Origin: Salmonirosea aquatica
GTDB taxonomy: Bacteria > Bacteroidota > Bacteroidia > Cytophagales > Spirosomataceae
NCBI RefSeq assembly: GCF_009296315.1
Contig: NZ_WHLY01000002.1
Coordinates: 4,314,501-4,378,500 of the forward strand
Length of the DNA stretch: 64,000 nucleotides
Reading direction: 5' to 3'
In this document: positions 7,532 through 15,220 of the stretch, one piece after another
How positions within the stretch are numbered: position 1 is the stretch's first letter
Layout of the letters: each line of letters opens with the position of its first letter
Notes under the pieces: model-generated
What the model saw: only the letters and a program-made list of their open reading frames with translations
Told to the model about the DNA's origin: nothing
The model's database searches: none
Program-made: the position numbers and the translations under genes

Positions 7532-8764
7532 TTACAAATAACTCAGCCACCATTTTTCCTTATGGCTCGTTTTGTAGCGGTCGTACCAGCGGCAAAGCGG
7601 ATATAGGACTAAGACTGTCCCCGCCCATATTACATAAACGACAGGCAGGCCAACTCCTTCGCCAGGCACTACAAACAAAAGGATGGTCTGGGTTTTGGTG
7701 GCAATGTTTACGCCATCAGACAGCAGATGCCCCCGCGAGAGAAACATCAGCAGACAAAGCGAATGAAGCACGTACCAATGGACGATGTAGTAGAAAAACG
7801 CCGTTCGACCAAATGTCCGCAGGAAATTGGTCAGGCGGTTTTTTACTGATTCGATCGCTACCAGAAACAGCAACGCTGGGCCAATGGTAATGCACATATA
7901 CAGCAGCGAAGGCGGGTATTTATTGACATCGATAAACGAAAATACCGTCAGCAAGCCACTTTTTTGCTCGCTCCAGGGAGTCGGATTACCGTACAGATTG
8001 CTGAACCGCAGGACTATGAAAAACACCAGCAGGCCAAATCCGGTCAGCAATAGCGCAGTTTTTCGTGTGGCGGGCGAAACTGTCGGGGCGAAGAACGTGC
8101 CAGTGCAATAGCCTAGCAGCATCAGTCCCAGCCAGGGCAGGATTGGATAAAGGACGAAAAGAAAATGCCCATTTGCATAGGGATAGATGCCCCGCCGATG
8201 CAGCAAATCCCACCAGAGGGACGGCTTGAAACCCGGTGCAGCTTCCACCACATCCAGCAGGTTATGGCCCAGCACAATCACGAGTCCCAAGATTAGTATC
8301 AGTCGGAACGGCAGGTGAATCAGCAACCCCAGAATTACCATGCTGATACCGATTACCCAAATTACCTGTAAAATCTGAATCGTGTAGAGCGGATTAAACG
8401 TCATGCCCAAATTGACAATAACTAATTCAGCAAAAATCAGCCACAACCCCCGCTTAATCAGGAAACTGCTTAATTCCTGTTTGGTCTTTCGCAAACTCTG
8501 CAAATAGATGGACGTACCGGCCAGAAACACGAAAACAGGCGCACAGAAATTGGTAATCCATCGAGTTACAAACAAGATGGGCGTGGTAGTAGCGAGGTTG
8601 AGTGGGTCCTCGGTCCAGGCGGTGGAATGGAAGAAATCACGCGTGTGGTCCAGGGCCATGATAACCATGACAAGGCCTCGAAGCACGTCGATGGATTCAA
8701 TGCGGGATTTGGCAAGAATGGGTTGAAGTGGCACAGTCCGAGGGTCATAGATAAGTGCGTGCAA
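7532..8764 (-). CDS. DUF1624 / acyltransferase-like integral membrane protein
   Basis: This 410-residue protein has about ten hydrophobic segments. It opens with RIESIDVLRGLVMVIMALDHTRDFFH, the signature of DUF1624 and heparan-alpha-glucosaminide N-acetyltransferase-like proteins (SIDxLRGxxMxxMxxDH), in which the membrane His/Asp are thought to take part in acyl transfer. Later LWWDLLHRRGIYPYANGHF and GRTAFFYYIVHWYVLHSL fit the same family. Substrate is unknown. Its upstream region is a near copy of that before the 11827-12363 gene. A T9SS-tail stub lies directly downstream. Confidence 0.82.
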   Translation of the reverse strand: MHALIYDPRTVPLQPILAKSRIESIDVLRGLVMVIMALDHTRDFFHSTAWTEDPLNLATTTPILFVTRWITNFCAPVFVFLAGTSIYLQSLRKTKQELSSFLIKRGLWLIFAELVIVNLGMTFNPLYTIQILQVIWVIGISMVILGLLIHLPFRLILILGLVIVLGHNLLDVVEAAPGFKPSLWWDLLHRRGIYPYANGHFLFVLYPILPWLGLMLLGYCTGTFFAPTVSPATRKTALLLTGFGLLVFFIVLRFSNLYGNPTPWSEQKSGLLTVFSFIDVNKYPPSLLYMCITIGPALLFLVAIESVKNRLTNFLRTFGRTAFFYYIVHWYVLHSLCLLMFLSRGHLLSDGVNIATKTQTILLFVVPGEGVGLPVVYVIWAGTVLVLYPLCRWYDRYKTSHKEKWWLSYL

Positions 8765-8771
8765 ATTTAAA

Positions 8772-8870
8772 GAAGAAAATGGAAAGTCGCTTCATCAGCA
8801 GAAAACGCCTTTCTGTAACACAAACCTAATCTGATCGTAGGATGATCAGAGTCTATGAAATGATTGCTGC
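8772..8870 (-). repeat. Duplicated ~95-bp upstream region, copy 1
   Basis: This segment is about 85% identical by eye to 12395-12490. Shared blocks include GCAGAAAACGCCTTTCTGTAACACA and GATCAGAGTCT (given here as separate motifs). Both lie directly upstream of a minus-strand gene. Here CAAACCTA at 8821-8828 is TAGGTTTG in gene orientation, a perfect TAnnTTTG -7 element 57 bp before the ATG at 8764. No clear -33 TTTG is seen; the conserved GACTCTGATC lies in that area. Confidence 0.65.
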
Positions 8871-8880
8871 TTCATTTGAA

Positions 8881-9139
8881 AGTTGTCAAAGCAAAGCCAC
8901 TATTTCGCGGCGGTATAAGACAAATCGGCCCGCATTTGGGCCGTTTTTGTTTCCCGGCGAAGTGCCAGCTTCTACAGTTCGCCCATGAGTTCGGCGGAAA
9001 CATTGAGTACTTCAACAGAATTCTGTCCCTAAATGGGGGGGAGCCCCCAGCAGGATACAAACGGTATTACAATAACCGGATAGCCCGGCACCGAGTGGTT
9101 GTACGAGATTTATTGCTGGTAGTAGTCCTCATGATTTGA
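8881..9139 (+). pseudogene. Possible degraded AraC-family HTH fragment
   Basis: A plus-strand frame ending at 9139 contains LQFAHEFGGNIEYFNRIL, then GGEPPAGYKRYYNN. This resembles the second helix-turn-helix of AraC regulators (A.E.GF.....YFNR.FK...G.SP..YR). It has no N-terminal part and no plausible promoter, and a run of seven Gs at 9036-9042 interrupts the helix. I read it as a decayed fragment. The rest of the 436-bp space 8765-9200 holds the duplicated promoter and a terminator. Homology is judged by eye only. Confidence 0.3.
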
Positions 9140-9160
9140 GAGTGGTTAGTTGTATGTATG

Positions 9161-9190
9161 ATAAAAAGCCGGACGGATATCCCGTCCGGC
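9161..9190 (-). terminator. Terminator of the T9SS cargo gene
   Basis: Arms GCCGGACGG and CCGTCCGGC enclose a short loop. On the minus strand the stem is followed by CTTTTTATC. It starts 11 bp beyond the stop at 9201. Confidence 0.8.
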
Positions 9191-9200
9191 TGATGAAAAT

Positions 9201-11482
9201 TTACTCCTTGCTCACCCGTACCACGCCCTGCTGATTAAGCGCGTCTATTACCTTTATCAGATAAATCCCCGTCGGCAAACTACCCAGCCGGAACTCCGCC
9301 TCGTTCAACCCCTCGATCAGATTCTCTTTCCGCGACTGCCGCACCCGCCCCGATAGGTCAAGTATCTGGAAGGTACCTGGTCCCGCCGAAGGGGAAAGCA
9401 CCTCGACTGTCACGGCATCGTGTACGGGGTTGGGGTAGGCTTTGAGGGAGAGGCCGAAGGGTACCTCCTGCGCCAGTTCATAACTCAGACGGGCGGGTAC
9501 ATTGGCATTGCAGCCGCCGAGCGTGGCGCCTAAGCGCAGGTAGGTGGGTACCAGGTACTGGGCGATGCACTGCTCGCGACCGCCCAGGCATACCTTCACT
9601 CCGCCGTAGCCGCAGCGCACGTCGTTGAATGTTACAGTAATTTGCTTGGTGACCGAGCAATTGACCACGTCGGTGGCCGTGACGGTATAGGTGGTCGTTT
9701 GGGTGGGGCAGACCTGGATGCTGCCGCTCGTGGCTCCTGTGCTCCACGACAGGCTGAGGGTACCCGTGCCGCCCGAGGCGTTGGCCGTTAGGGTGGTGCA
9801 GCTGCTGCCGTAGCCGTAAGTGACCGAGGTGTTGCCGCTGGTGGTCAGGTTGATGGCCGGACGTACCGTCACGGGGATGGAAACGGTGCGCGTGCAGGCG
9901 TTGTCGTTGTCAGCCACAGAAAAGTACACCGGATAGGTACCCCCGCGGCCAGATTTGTGATCGTGAAAGTGTTCGTTTGCTGGTTGTAGGTACCGGCGGG
10001 CATCGTAAGTGCCTCGTCTTTATACCAGGTGGTTCCTACCGTGAGGCTGACGGAACCTCCCAACTGCAAGGCCGGCGAAAGGGTGTTTCCACAGCTGGCA
10101 CCGGATCGGGCAATGATGTCGTTATTGGTCACATTAGGAATTGGGATGCCGAGGGGGTAGCTAAAGCTGATGACACCCTGATTGGTAATGGGGGGCGATG
10201 GAAGACTAACTTGGATAATGCTTATATTGACCGGTCCGCCAGCAAGTGCCGCACGTATGCTTTGTCCAGCTTCATAGGTAAGCATGACCGTCGGTATCGT
10301 GATCTGGTCGGCAAAGGCTCCGGGCGCCATCGTGACCAACATGGATTCTCCACCGGCTACATTGTTGAACATAATCACACCGATGGCCCCCGCCTGTTGG
10401 GCGTAGTAGACTTTCTGGCTAAAATTGCACACTCCCCGGTCGATCAGGGCAATTTTACCCGATAACTGGGCAGCATTCACCGGGGGGCTACATCCCTGAG
10501 TCGGATTGGGTACAGTGGCATCATCTACAAAAACTCCATTCGCTGTTAAATTGACGGAATTCACATTCGCTCCAAAATTGGCTTGTGAAAAAGTGTAGGA
10601 GCCCGCCACGCCCGCGGGCGAATTGACAAGCACGTCAGGAACGCTCGGGACCTTTACTGAATTGACGGATATATATCCATTATTCGTAAAACTTCCTTTC
10701 GTATTCAGGACATTGGAAAAGGCTCGAATCAGGGCGCAGGCTTCATTGGTGAAGGTGGCGACATCAGCCAGGTTCTCGATGGCGTTGCCACCAGGGGGTA
10801 CCAGGGCCCCAATCGTGATGGTACCCGAATTGGTAAAGCTACTCGTGTTGGCGATGGCATTCGACCGGCTGCGGTCGATATGAATTTCACCCGTGGCCTT
10901 GTTGGTAAAAGTACCATAGTTCAGAATTCCGCTGACTCCGGTATTGTCCGTATCACCAATAAAAATCTTTCCCTCATTGATCACTGTACTGCTGCTGTTT
11001 AGATTCCAAATGCCGTTCCCCCAAGGCTTGTTTATCCTCAGTGTCCCGGTAGGCTTATTTTGAAACAAACCGGTGTTATACACACCATCCTGACTGGTAG
11101 TGGATATGGTTATCGTTCCATTATTAGTAAGGGTACCATCGTTGGACATGCCCGCGTCAGGCAGCATCAGATTACCCGTCGCCGAAAGGATAAGCGTAGC
11201 TCCCGATTGTACGCGCAATCCCTTTACGGAGGCTGCTGTGTTGAGAGTGGGCTGGTTGGCTGGTGCCGAGGGGACTTCGACATTGTCGTTGACGGTGGGC
11301 ACTGCATTGGTAGACCAGTTGGTGGGCGTATCCCAGTCGATGTTGGTCGCACCCGTCCAGGTGGTGGTTTGGGCGTGGAGGGCGCAGGTGCAGCCCAGCA
11401 GCAGGAAGACCAGTAACAGCTTTCTAAGCGGCCAAGCCAAGCCTAGGTGTGTGGGGTTTTGTGGAGTGTAGTGGTTTTTCAT
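9201..11482 (-). CDS. T9SS-sorted secreted protein with PA domain, frameshifted
   Basis: The start is the ATG at 11482, giving a Sec signal peptide (LLLVFLLLGCTCALHAQ). Then come repeated N-G-T-I-T beta-helix-like strands (FTNSGTITIG and similar), a protease-associated (PA) domain (GKIALIDRGVCNFSQK, AGAIGVIMFNN), an Ig-like region, and the type A sorting domain (LKAYPNPVHDAVTVEV, ending VRVSKE). It is probably exported through T9SS and anchored or released at the surface. The frame breaks at 9940-9944: a run of five Cs (plus strand) must be six to join ITNLAAG to GTYPVYFSVADND. Either an assembly error or a real inactivation. Confidence 0.8.
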
Positions 11483-11720
11483 ACACACAATTGGTTTTGA
11501 TTGGTTGTTTAAAGTGAAAAAATTGAAAGGGCAAAGTTTTCGTTGGAGGCACCTGCGGCGTTTTTCAGGGCAATGGTCCATCATCGTTATATGTTACCCG
11601 AATGCAGAGATATCCTATTGTCCGTTGCGTTTTTGGTATAGGGCACAGTAGGGACAGAGCGTACCTTGCCCGGCTGTGTACGCAGACTACTCGCAGCAAC
11701 GTAGATGGGTGGATTGGAAA

Positions 11721-11780
11721 ACTATGGTCTGATTTTCATTGGATTATTCGGTTTTGAAAGTGAGGAAAAGAAGAGAAGGT
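11721..11780 (-). repeat. Truncated copy of a gene start (repeat D)
   Basis: The segment GATTTTCATTGGATTATT plus GGTTTTGAAAGTGAGGAAAAG repeats the start-codon context of the gene at 12363 (12352-12400). On the minus strand it gives ATG AAA ATC AGA CCA TAG, a five-codon stub. It is part of the 344-bp space 11483-11826, in which I see no intact gene. Confidence 0.5.
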
Positions 11781-11826
11781 TTGTAAGGGGGCGTTCATAC
11801 GACACAGACCCCATGGTTATTATCCG

Positions 11827-12363
11827 CTACTCTACCACTACGGGTGCTGATCCCGACTCATGGTAAAAGGTAGCTTTCCACGCGCCGTCGATTTTGGTAA
11901 AGAGCATGGTTCCAGCCTCATCGAGTTTCATTTTCTCACCAGTTTTGAGCGTAAAATTCATCGTAGTGAAGACGGTGTAGAGTACCTGAGTGTCTGACAG
12001 GATTCTGATGACTTCCTTTTTAGGGGTCACAGCCATCGTAGCAAACTGGTCGAAAGCATCCGCGTTCAGCTTTTTGAGTGAGGTGTAGTCGCCGGGAGTG
12101 CCATCCGGATTAACCGCCAGAAACTCGGGCGTGTCTTCAAAGTAAGCCATGCATGCCTCGATGTCCAGTTTTTCGACATCTTGAAAGAATGCTGTCGTGA
12201 GGGCCGAGATTTCCTTTTCGATGGTCTGCTTTTGCTCGGCTGTCATCTCCGAAACGTCGGTGGTTTTCGTGGCAGACTCGTTTGCGGTCGTGTTGCAGCC
12301 CGCAACAAATAGAACTAGGGCAGTAAATGCGGCCAGAATGGAAGTAAATTGTTTGATTTTCAT
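11827..12363 (-). CDS. SnoaL/NTF2-like (DUF4440-type) lipoprotein
   Basis: The 178-residue product has lipobox LFVAGC and a Thr/Ser-rich linker. A cone-shaped NTF2-like domain follows: ALTTAFFQDVEKLDIEACMAYF, then QVLYTVFTTMNFTLKTGEKM and a closing FTKIDGAWKATFYHES. Such domains bind small ligands or act as modest catalysts; no catalytic residue can be assigned. It has a distant relative at 14428. It lies downstream of the epimerase-TPR pair on the same strand, with its own copy of repeat C upstream. Confidence 0.75.
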   Translation of the reverse strand: MKIKQFTSILAAFTALVLFVAGCNTTANESATKTTDVSEMTAEQKQTIEKEISALTTAFFQDVEKLDIEACMAYFEDTPEFLAVNPDGTPGDYTSLKKLNADAFDQFATMAVTPKKEVIRILSDTQVLYTVFTTMNFTLKTGEKMKLDEAGTMLFTKIDGAWKATFYHESGSAPVVVE

Positions 12364-12394
12364 TGAATTATTGGGTTTTGAAAGTGAGGAAAAG

Positions 12395-12490
12395 AAAAAA
12401 ATGGAAAGCCGCTTCCCAGCAGAAAACGCCTTTCTGTAACACAGACCTAACTAATTGTATGAGGATCAGAGTCTTTGAATTATTCCTGCT
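12395..12490 (-). repeat. Duplicated ~95-bp upstream region, copy 2
   Basis: Partner of 8772-8870. The -7 candidate is CAGACCTA at 12442-12449 (TAGGTCTG in gene orientation), one mismatch from TAnnTTTG. Its right end overlaps the last codons of the TPR gene at 12480. Confidence 0.6.
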
Positions 12491-13238
12491 TTATCATTTC
12501 GCGCGCCTTGTCGGCCCGCTCTTTGGCGTCGGCAAGGCCTAGTTTTGCCGCTTTATCGTAGTACTCCGCCGCTTTGGTGTAGTCCTTGGTGTTCATGTAG
12601 TACTCGCCCATGCTGTCGTAGGCATTGGGTTCCTTTGGGGCCGAGGCGATGTACTTTTCGAGTGCTGCTTTGGCTTTGTCCATTTCTCCTTTTTTTAGGT
12701 ACATGTAGCCCATCGTGTTGTAGTTGGGCCCGTACTTCGGACTCATTTTAGCTAGCTTCTGGGAATATGCCAGGCCCGCTTCTACATCCTTTGCCGTAAA
12801 AAAGGCGTGTAAAGAAGCCCATTCCGTAGCTTGTGGTGTTTTGGGATAGGCTGCCACCAGTGCTTTCATTTCTTCGGTGGGTAGGTAGTCGAGATCTTGC
12901 GCCCATTTTTCCATCAGGCCCCGCATGATTTTCTCGGCTTCGTTGAAGTTACTGGCATCGACGGCCAACGCTTTTTCGATTATCGCAGGTTTGTTGGCCT
13001 TGGAAGCAAACTGTACGGCATTCACATGCGCCATAAACAAATTCGGGTCTTCGGCCAGAGCCTCGGCGGTTTTTTCATTGCCCTGCGCGAAGTGGACATT
13101 CCCGTAAAGTTCTGCCGCCTGGTGCAGGGCCGCTACGGCCTTTTTGGATTTTGAAGATGAGGGCAGGTAGAAATCCTGCGCCGTCGTGAAACAGGTGCTG
13201 CTCAGCAGCAGGGCAAGGGCAAAGAGTGACGTTTTCAT
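12480..13238 (-). CDS. Secreted tetratricopeptide-repeat protein
   Basis: The start is the ATG at 13238, yielding 252 residues with a Sec signal peptide (MKTSLFALALLLSSTCFTTAQ). An open frame continues upstream but runs into the epimerase gene and lacks a signal. At least three TPR units are visible in the C-terminal half: KYGPNYNTMGYMYLKKGEMD, PNAYDSMGEYYMNTKDYTKA, AEYYDKAAKLGLADAKERA. It probably acts as a periplasmic protein-binding scaffold. It starts 55 bp after the epimerase stop, so it is likely transcribed from the 14317-14405 promoter. Confidence 0.8.
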   Translation of the reverse strand: MKTSLFALALLLSSTCFTTAQDFYLPSSSKSKKAVAALHQAAELYGNVHFAQGNEKTAEALAEDPNLFMAHVNAVQFASKANKPAIIEKALAVDASNFNEAEKIMRGLMEKWAQDLDYLPTEEMKALVAAYPKTPQATEWASLHAFFTAKDVEAGLAYSQKLAKMSPKYGPNYNTMGYMYLKKGEMDKAKAALEKYIASAPKEPNAYDSMGEYYMNTKDYTKAAEYYDKAAKLGLADAKERADKAREMIKQE

Positions 13239-13293
13239 GAGTTTGAGTTTTGTGTGAAAAATTGAATTAAAGGGTATGGCTGACAGCGTTGGC

Positions 13294-14247
13294 TTACGCC
13301 CACTCGTTGAGCGGTACGTGGGCGGCCTGGAACTGCAACCCCAAATCCTGCGTCGCCGCCGCGCCGCTGTACACGGTACGGGCTGCTTCTGCGGGTTCCT
13401 GCCCGTTGAGCATCCGCGTGATGTCCGATACTTTGTAGCTTTCGCCGGTGAGCAGATAGTTCTTGCCATGCAGCCCAGGGGTTGTCGCGGCCCGGAAAAT
13501 CCCCTCAGCCACATCGGCGACCGATACCATGGCAAACTCGACGTTTTTCGCGAACATCATCTCCACGAAAGGATTAGGGGCAATTTTGTTTTTGAACAAA
13601 TACTGTATCCCCATCGAAGAAGAATCGTCACGAGCTGACAGCGAGTGTCCCGTCACGAAGGTGGGGTACACGCTCACAACCTCGAAAGCCGCGTCAGGCT
13701 GAGATTTTACGAACTTCCGCACCACCTGATCGGCGTAGTACTTGGCCTGGGCGTAGGGATGGTCGTTGGCGTCGAGGTACGGTTCATCCGCTTCGGTATA
13801 TACGTCGTCGGCATACACGCCGTCGGCCGAGCGACTGGGGTCGGGTAGCGGGTAGGACGTATTGATCGAAGCGACCGAACCCACGAAAACCACTTTTTTG
13901 AGCGAAGGAGTTTCACCTGCTACTTTCAGGAAATTCTCGGTTCCCTTGATCGTCGGGTCGAGCAGGTCGCGCTGCGGGTCCTGCACGTCGAGCTGAAAGG
14001 GCGTGCCGCTGTGGACGACGATGTCGCAATCCTGCAAAAACGCGCGGAGGGCGGCTTCATCCTGCACATCCATCTGGACGATTTCGAGATGAGACGCGGC
14101 ATTTTCCAGATCATGCAGGTGCGCGTACTTTTCTTTTTGGGACAAATCCCGGACGGACACCCGGACGTCGTAGCCTTCGGCCAGGAATTTTTTGGTAATG
14201 TGGCTGCCGATAAATCCAGCGCCACCGATGATGCCTGTTTTTTTCAT
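13294..14247 (-). CDS. NAD(P)-dependent epimerase/dehydratase (extended SDR, DFR-like)
   Basis: This 317-residue extended short-chain dehydrogenase has the N-terminal Rossmann motif GGAGFIGSHITKKF and the SDR active-site pair YAQAK (Tyr...Lys) with GSVASI before it. The pattern VxVRDLSQKEKYAHL then LVxxDVQDE is typical of dihydroflavonol-4-reductase-like enzymes that reduce a ketone. The substrate is not evident. It is the first gene after operator copy 2 and is followed by the secreted TPR gene. Confidence 0.88.
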   Translation of the reverse strand: MKKTGIIGGAGFIGSHITKKFLAEGYDVRVSVRDLSQKEKYAHLHDLENAASHLEIVQMDVQDEAALRAFLQDCDIVVHSGTPFQLDVQDPQRDLLDPTIKGTENFLKVAGETPSLKKVVFVGSVASINTSYPLPDPSRSADGVYADDVYTEADEPYLDANDHPYAQAKYYADQVVRKFVKSQPDAAFEVVSVYPTFVTGHSLSARDDSSSMGIQYLFKNKIAPNPFVEMMFAKNVEFAMVSVADVAEGIFRAATTPGLHGKNYLLTGESYKVSDITRMLNGQEPAEAARTVYSGAAATQDLGLQFQAAHVPLNEWA

Positions 14248-14316
14248 GATGGTTTATTCTAGTGAAATAAATGATGAATATTGAGGGTAAATCCTTGATT
14301 TTAAGGGCAGTAACAG

Positions 14317-14405
14317 TACAAAGGTCACAGGTTGGATTTGACAGGATTTAGCTCATTTTATCAAAGGGGTGGAGCATTGTCGCACTGACTTGGTTCATTG
14401 TTGCA
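14317..14405 (-). promoter_or_regulatory. Triple direct-repeat operator and promoter, copy 2
   Basis: Boxes on the plus strand are 14348-14363 (TTAGCTCATTTTATCA), 14369-14384 (GTGGAGCATTGTCGCA) and 14390-14405 (TTGGTTCATTGTTGCA). They start 31, 52 and 73 bp beyond TACAAAG at 14317-14323, exactly as in the other copies, while the DNA between is diverged. This gives a phylogenetic-footprint argument. The start codon of the epimerase is 70 bp from TACAAAG. Confidence 0.78.
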
Positions 14406-14427
14406 TTTGCCTATAATCGAGCGTTTT

Positions 14428-14928
14428 TCACTGCGACGGTTCGTCGTTGTTGTACATTTCCCGCAGACAGACGTACTGCCCGTTGCGTTTTTCGTAGAGC
14501 GCCATGTACTTGCCCGTACGAATGGTTCCATTCGAATTCGTTACCGTGGATTTTCCGGTTTCCACTACCAGGGTTCCCTCTGCAAATACGTCGATGGTTT
14601 GGTAGGTATGGGTTTTCTTGTCGCCCATCAAGTTTTTCGTATAATGTTCGCCGATGGCTTTTTTTCCTACCAGCATGGGCGCATCATTGGCCAGCGAGAT
14701 GGCATCGTCGGCGTAGTATTCCAGTAGGGCGTCGAGGTCATGGTTGGTAGCGGCCTTGCCGAAATCCGTTTCCAGGGCCTGAATCTCGGTGCGGATTTTC
14801 GCCAGATCAAACTGGCCCGTTGGTTCGGCCATGGACACCGTTTCTTTGGGGGCCGTAGTACATCCTACTAAACCAACGAGGAGGACGAAGGCGGTCGACA
14901 GCGATAGGAGTAGAGTATTTGTTCTCAT
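14428..14928 (-). CDS. SnoaL/NTF2-like (DUF4440) lipoprotein
   Basis: Starting at the ATG at 14928 (12 codons inside the longest frame) the product is 166 residues with lipobox LVGLVGC. The DUF4440-type domain reads ALETDFGKAATNHDLDALLEYYADDAISL, then MLVGKKAIGEHY, and YVCLREMYNND at the end. Ligand or reaction is unknown. It is preceded by the clearest version of the triple repeat (15020-15107), so it is a likely direct target of the neighbouring AraC-type regulators. Confidence 0.8.
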   Translation of the reverse strand: MRTNTLLLSLSTAFVLLVGLVGCTTAPKETVSMAEPTGQFDLAKIRTEIQALETDFGKAATNHDLDALLEYYADDAISLANDAPMLVGKKAIGEHYTKNLMGDKKTHTYQTIDVFAEGTLVVETGKSTVTNSNGTIRTGKYMALYEKRNGQYVCLREMYNNDEPSQ

Positions 14929-15019
14929 ATAGGTTTGGGGCTTAAACACATTGAGTCGACCCATAAATGGACAATTCCGCCAACTAAACTCATGATGGAA
15001 AGTGATCTGGACAGGCTGC

Positions 15020-15107
15020 TACAAAGCTCCGGGAAACGGGCAGGAAATTCTTCGTGTATTGTGTCAGAAACTTCGTGTATTGTGCCAATCCTTCGTGTAT
15101 TGTGTCA
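15020..15107 (-). promoter_or_regulatory. Triple direct-repeat operator and promoter, copy 4 (most regular boxes)
   Basis: Three boxes differing at one position, TTCGTGTATTGTGTCA (15051-15066), TTCGTGTATTGTGCCA (15072-15087) and TTCGTGTATTGTGTCA (15092-15107), begin 31, 52 and 72 bp beyond TACAAAG at 15020. The flanks share nothing else with the other three promoters beyond the CTTTGTA element. The 292-bp space 14929-15220 between the lipoprotein and the regulator contains no gene. Confidence 0.78.
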
Positions 15108-15220
15108 CGAAGACCCTTGTGCCCCTAATAGGATAGGCATGGCTGGGGTAGGCCGCTGTACTTTTTGTGCTACGGATAGCCTACGAAGTGTGTCTTTGAA
15201 GAGAAAAGGAAGTAGAAAAA

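Noticed and set aside
9940-9944. Programmed ribosomal frameshifting in the T9SS gene
   Set aside because: No slippery heptamer with a downstream structure is seen, and three other unrelated genes show the same one-base loss.
15051-15107. Three near-identical 16-bp repeats as a CRISPR array or simple tandem repeat
   Set aside because: The units are 16 bp with 4-5 bp between them, too short for repeats and spacers, and the same arrangement recurs at three other promoters, so an operator is the better reading.
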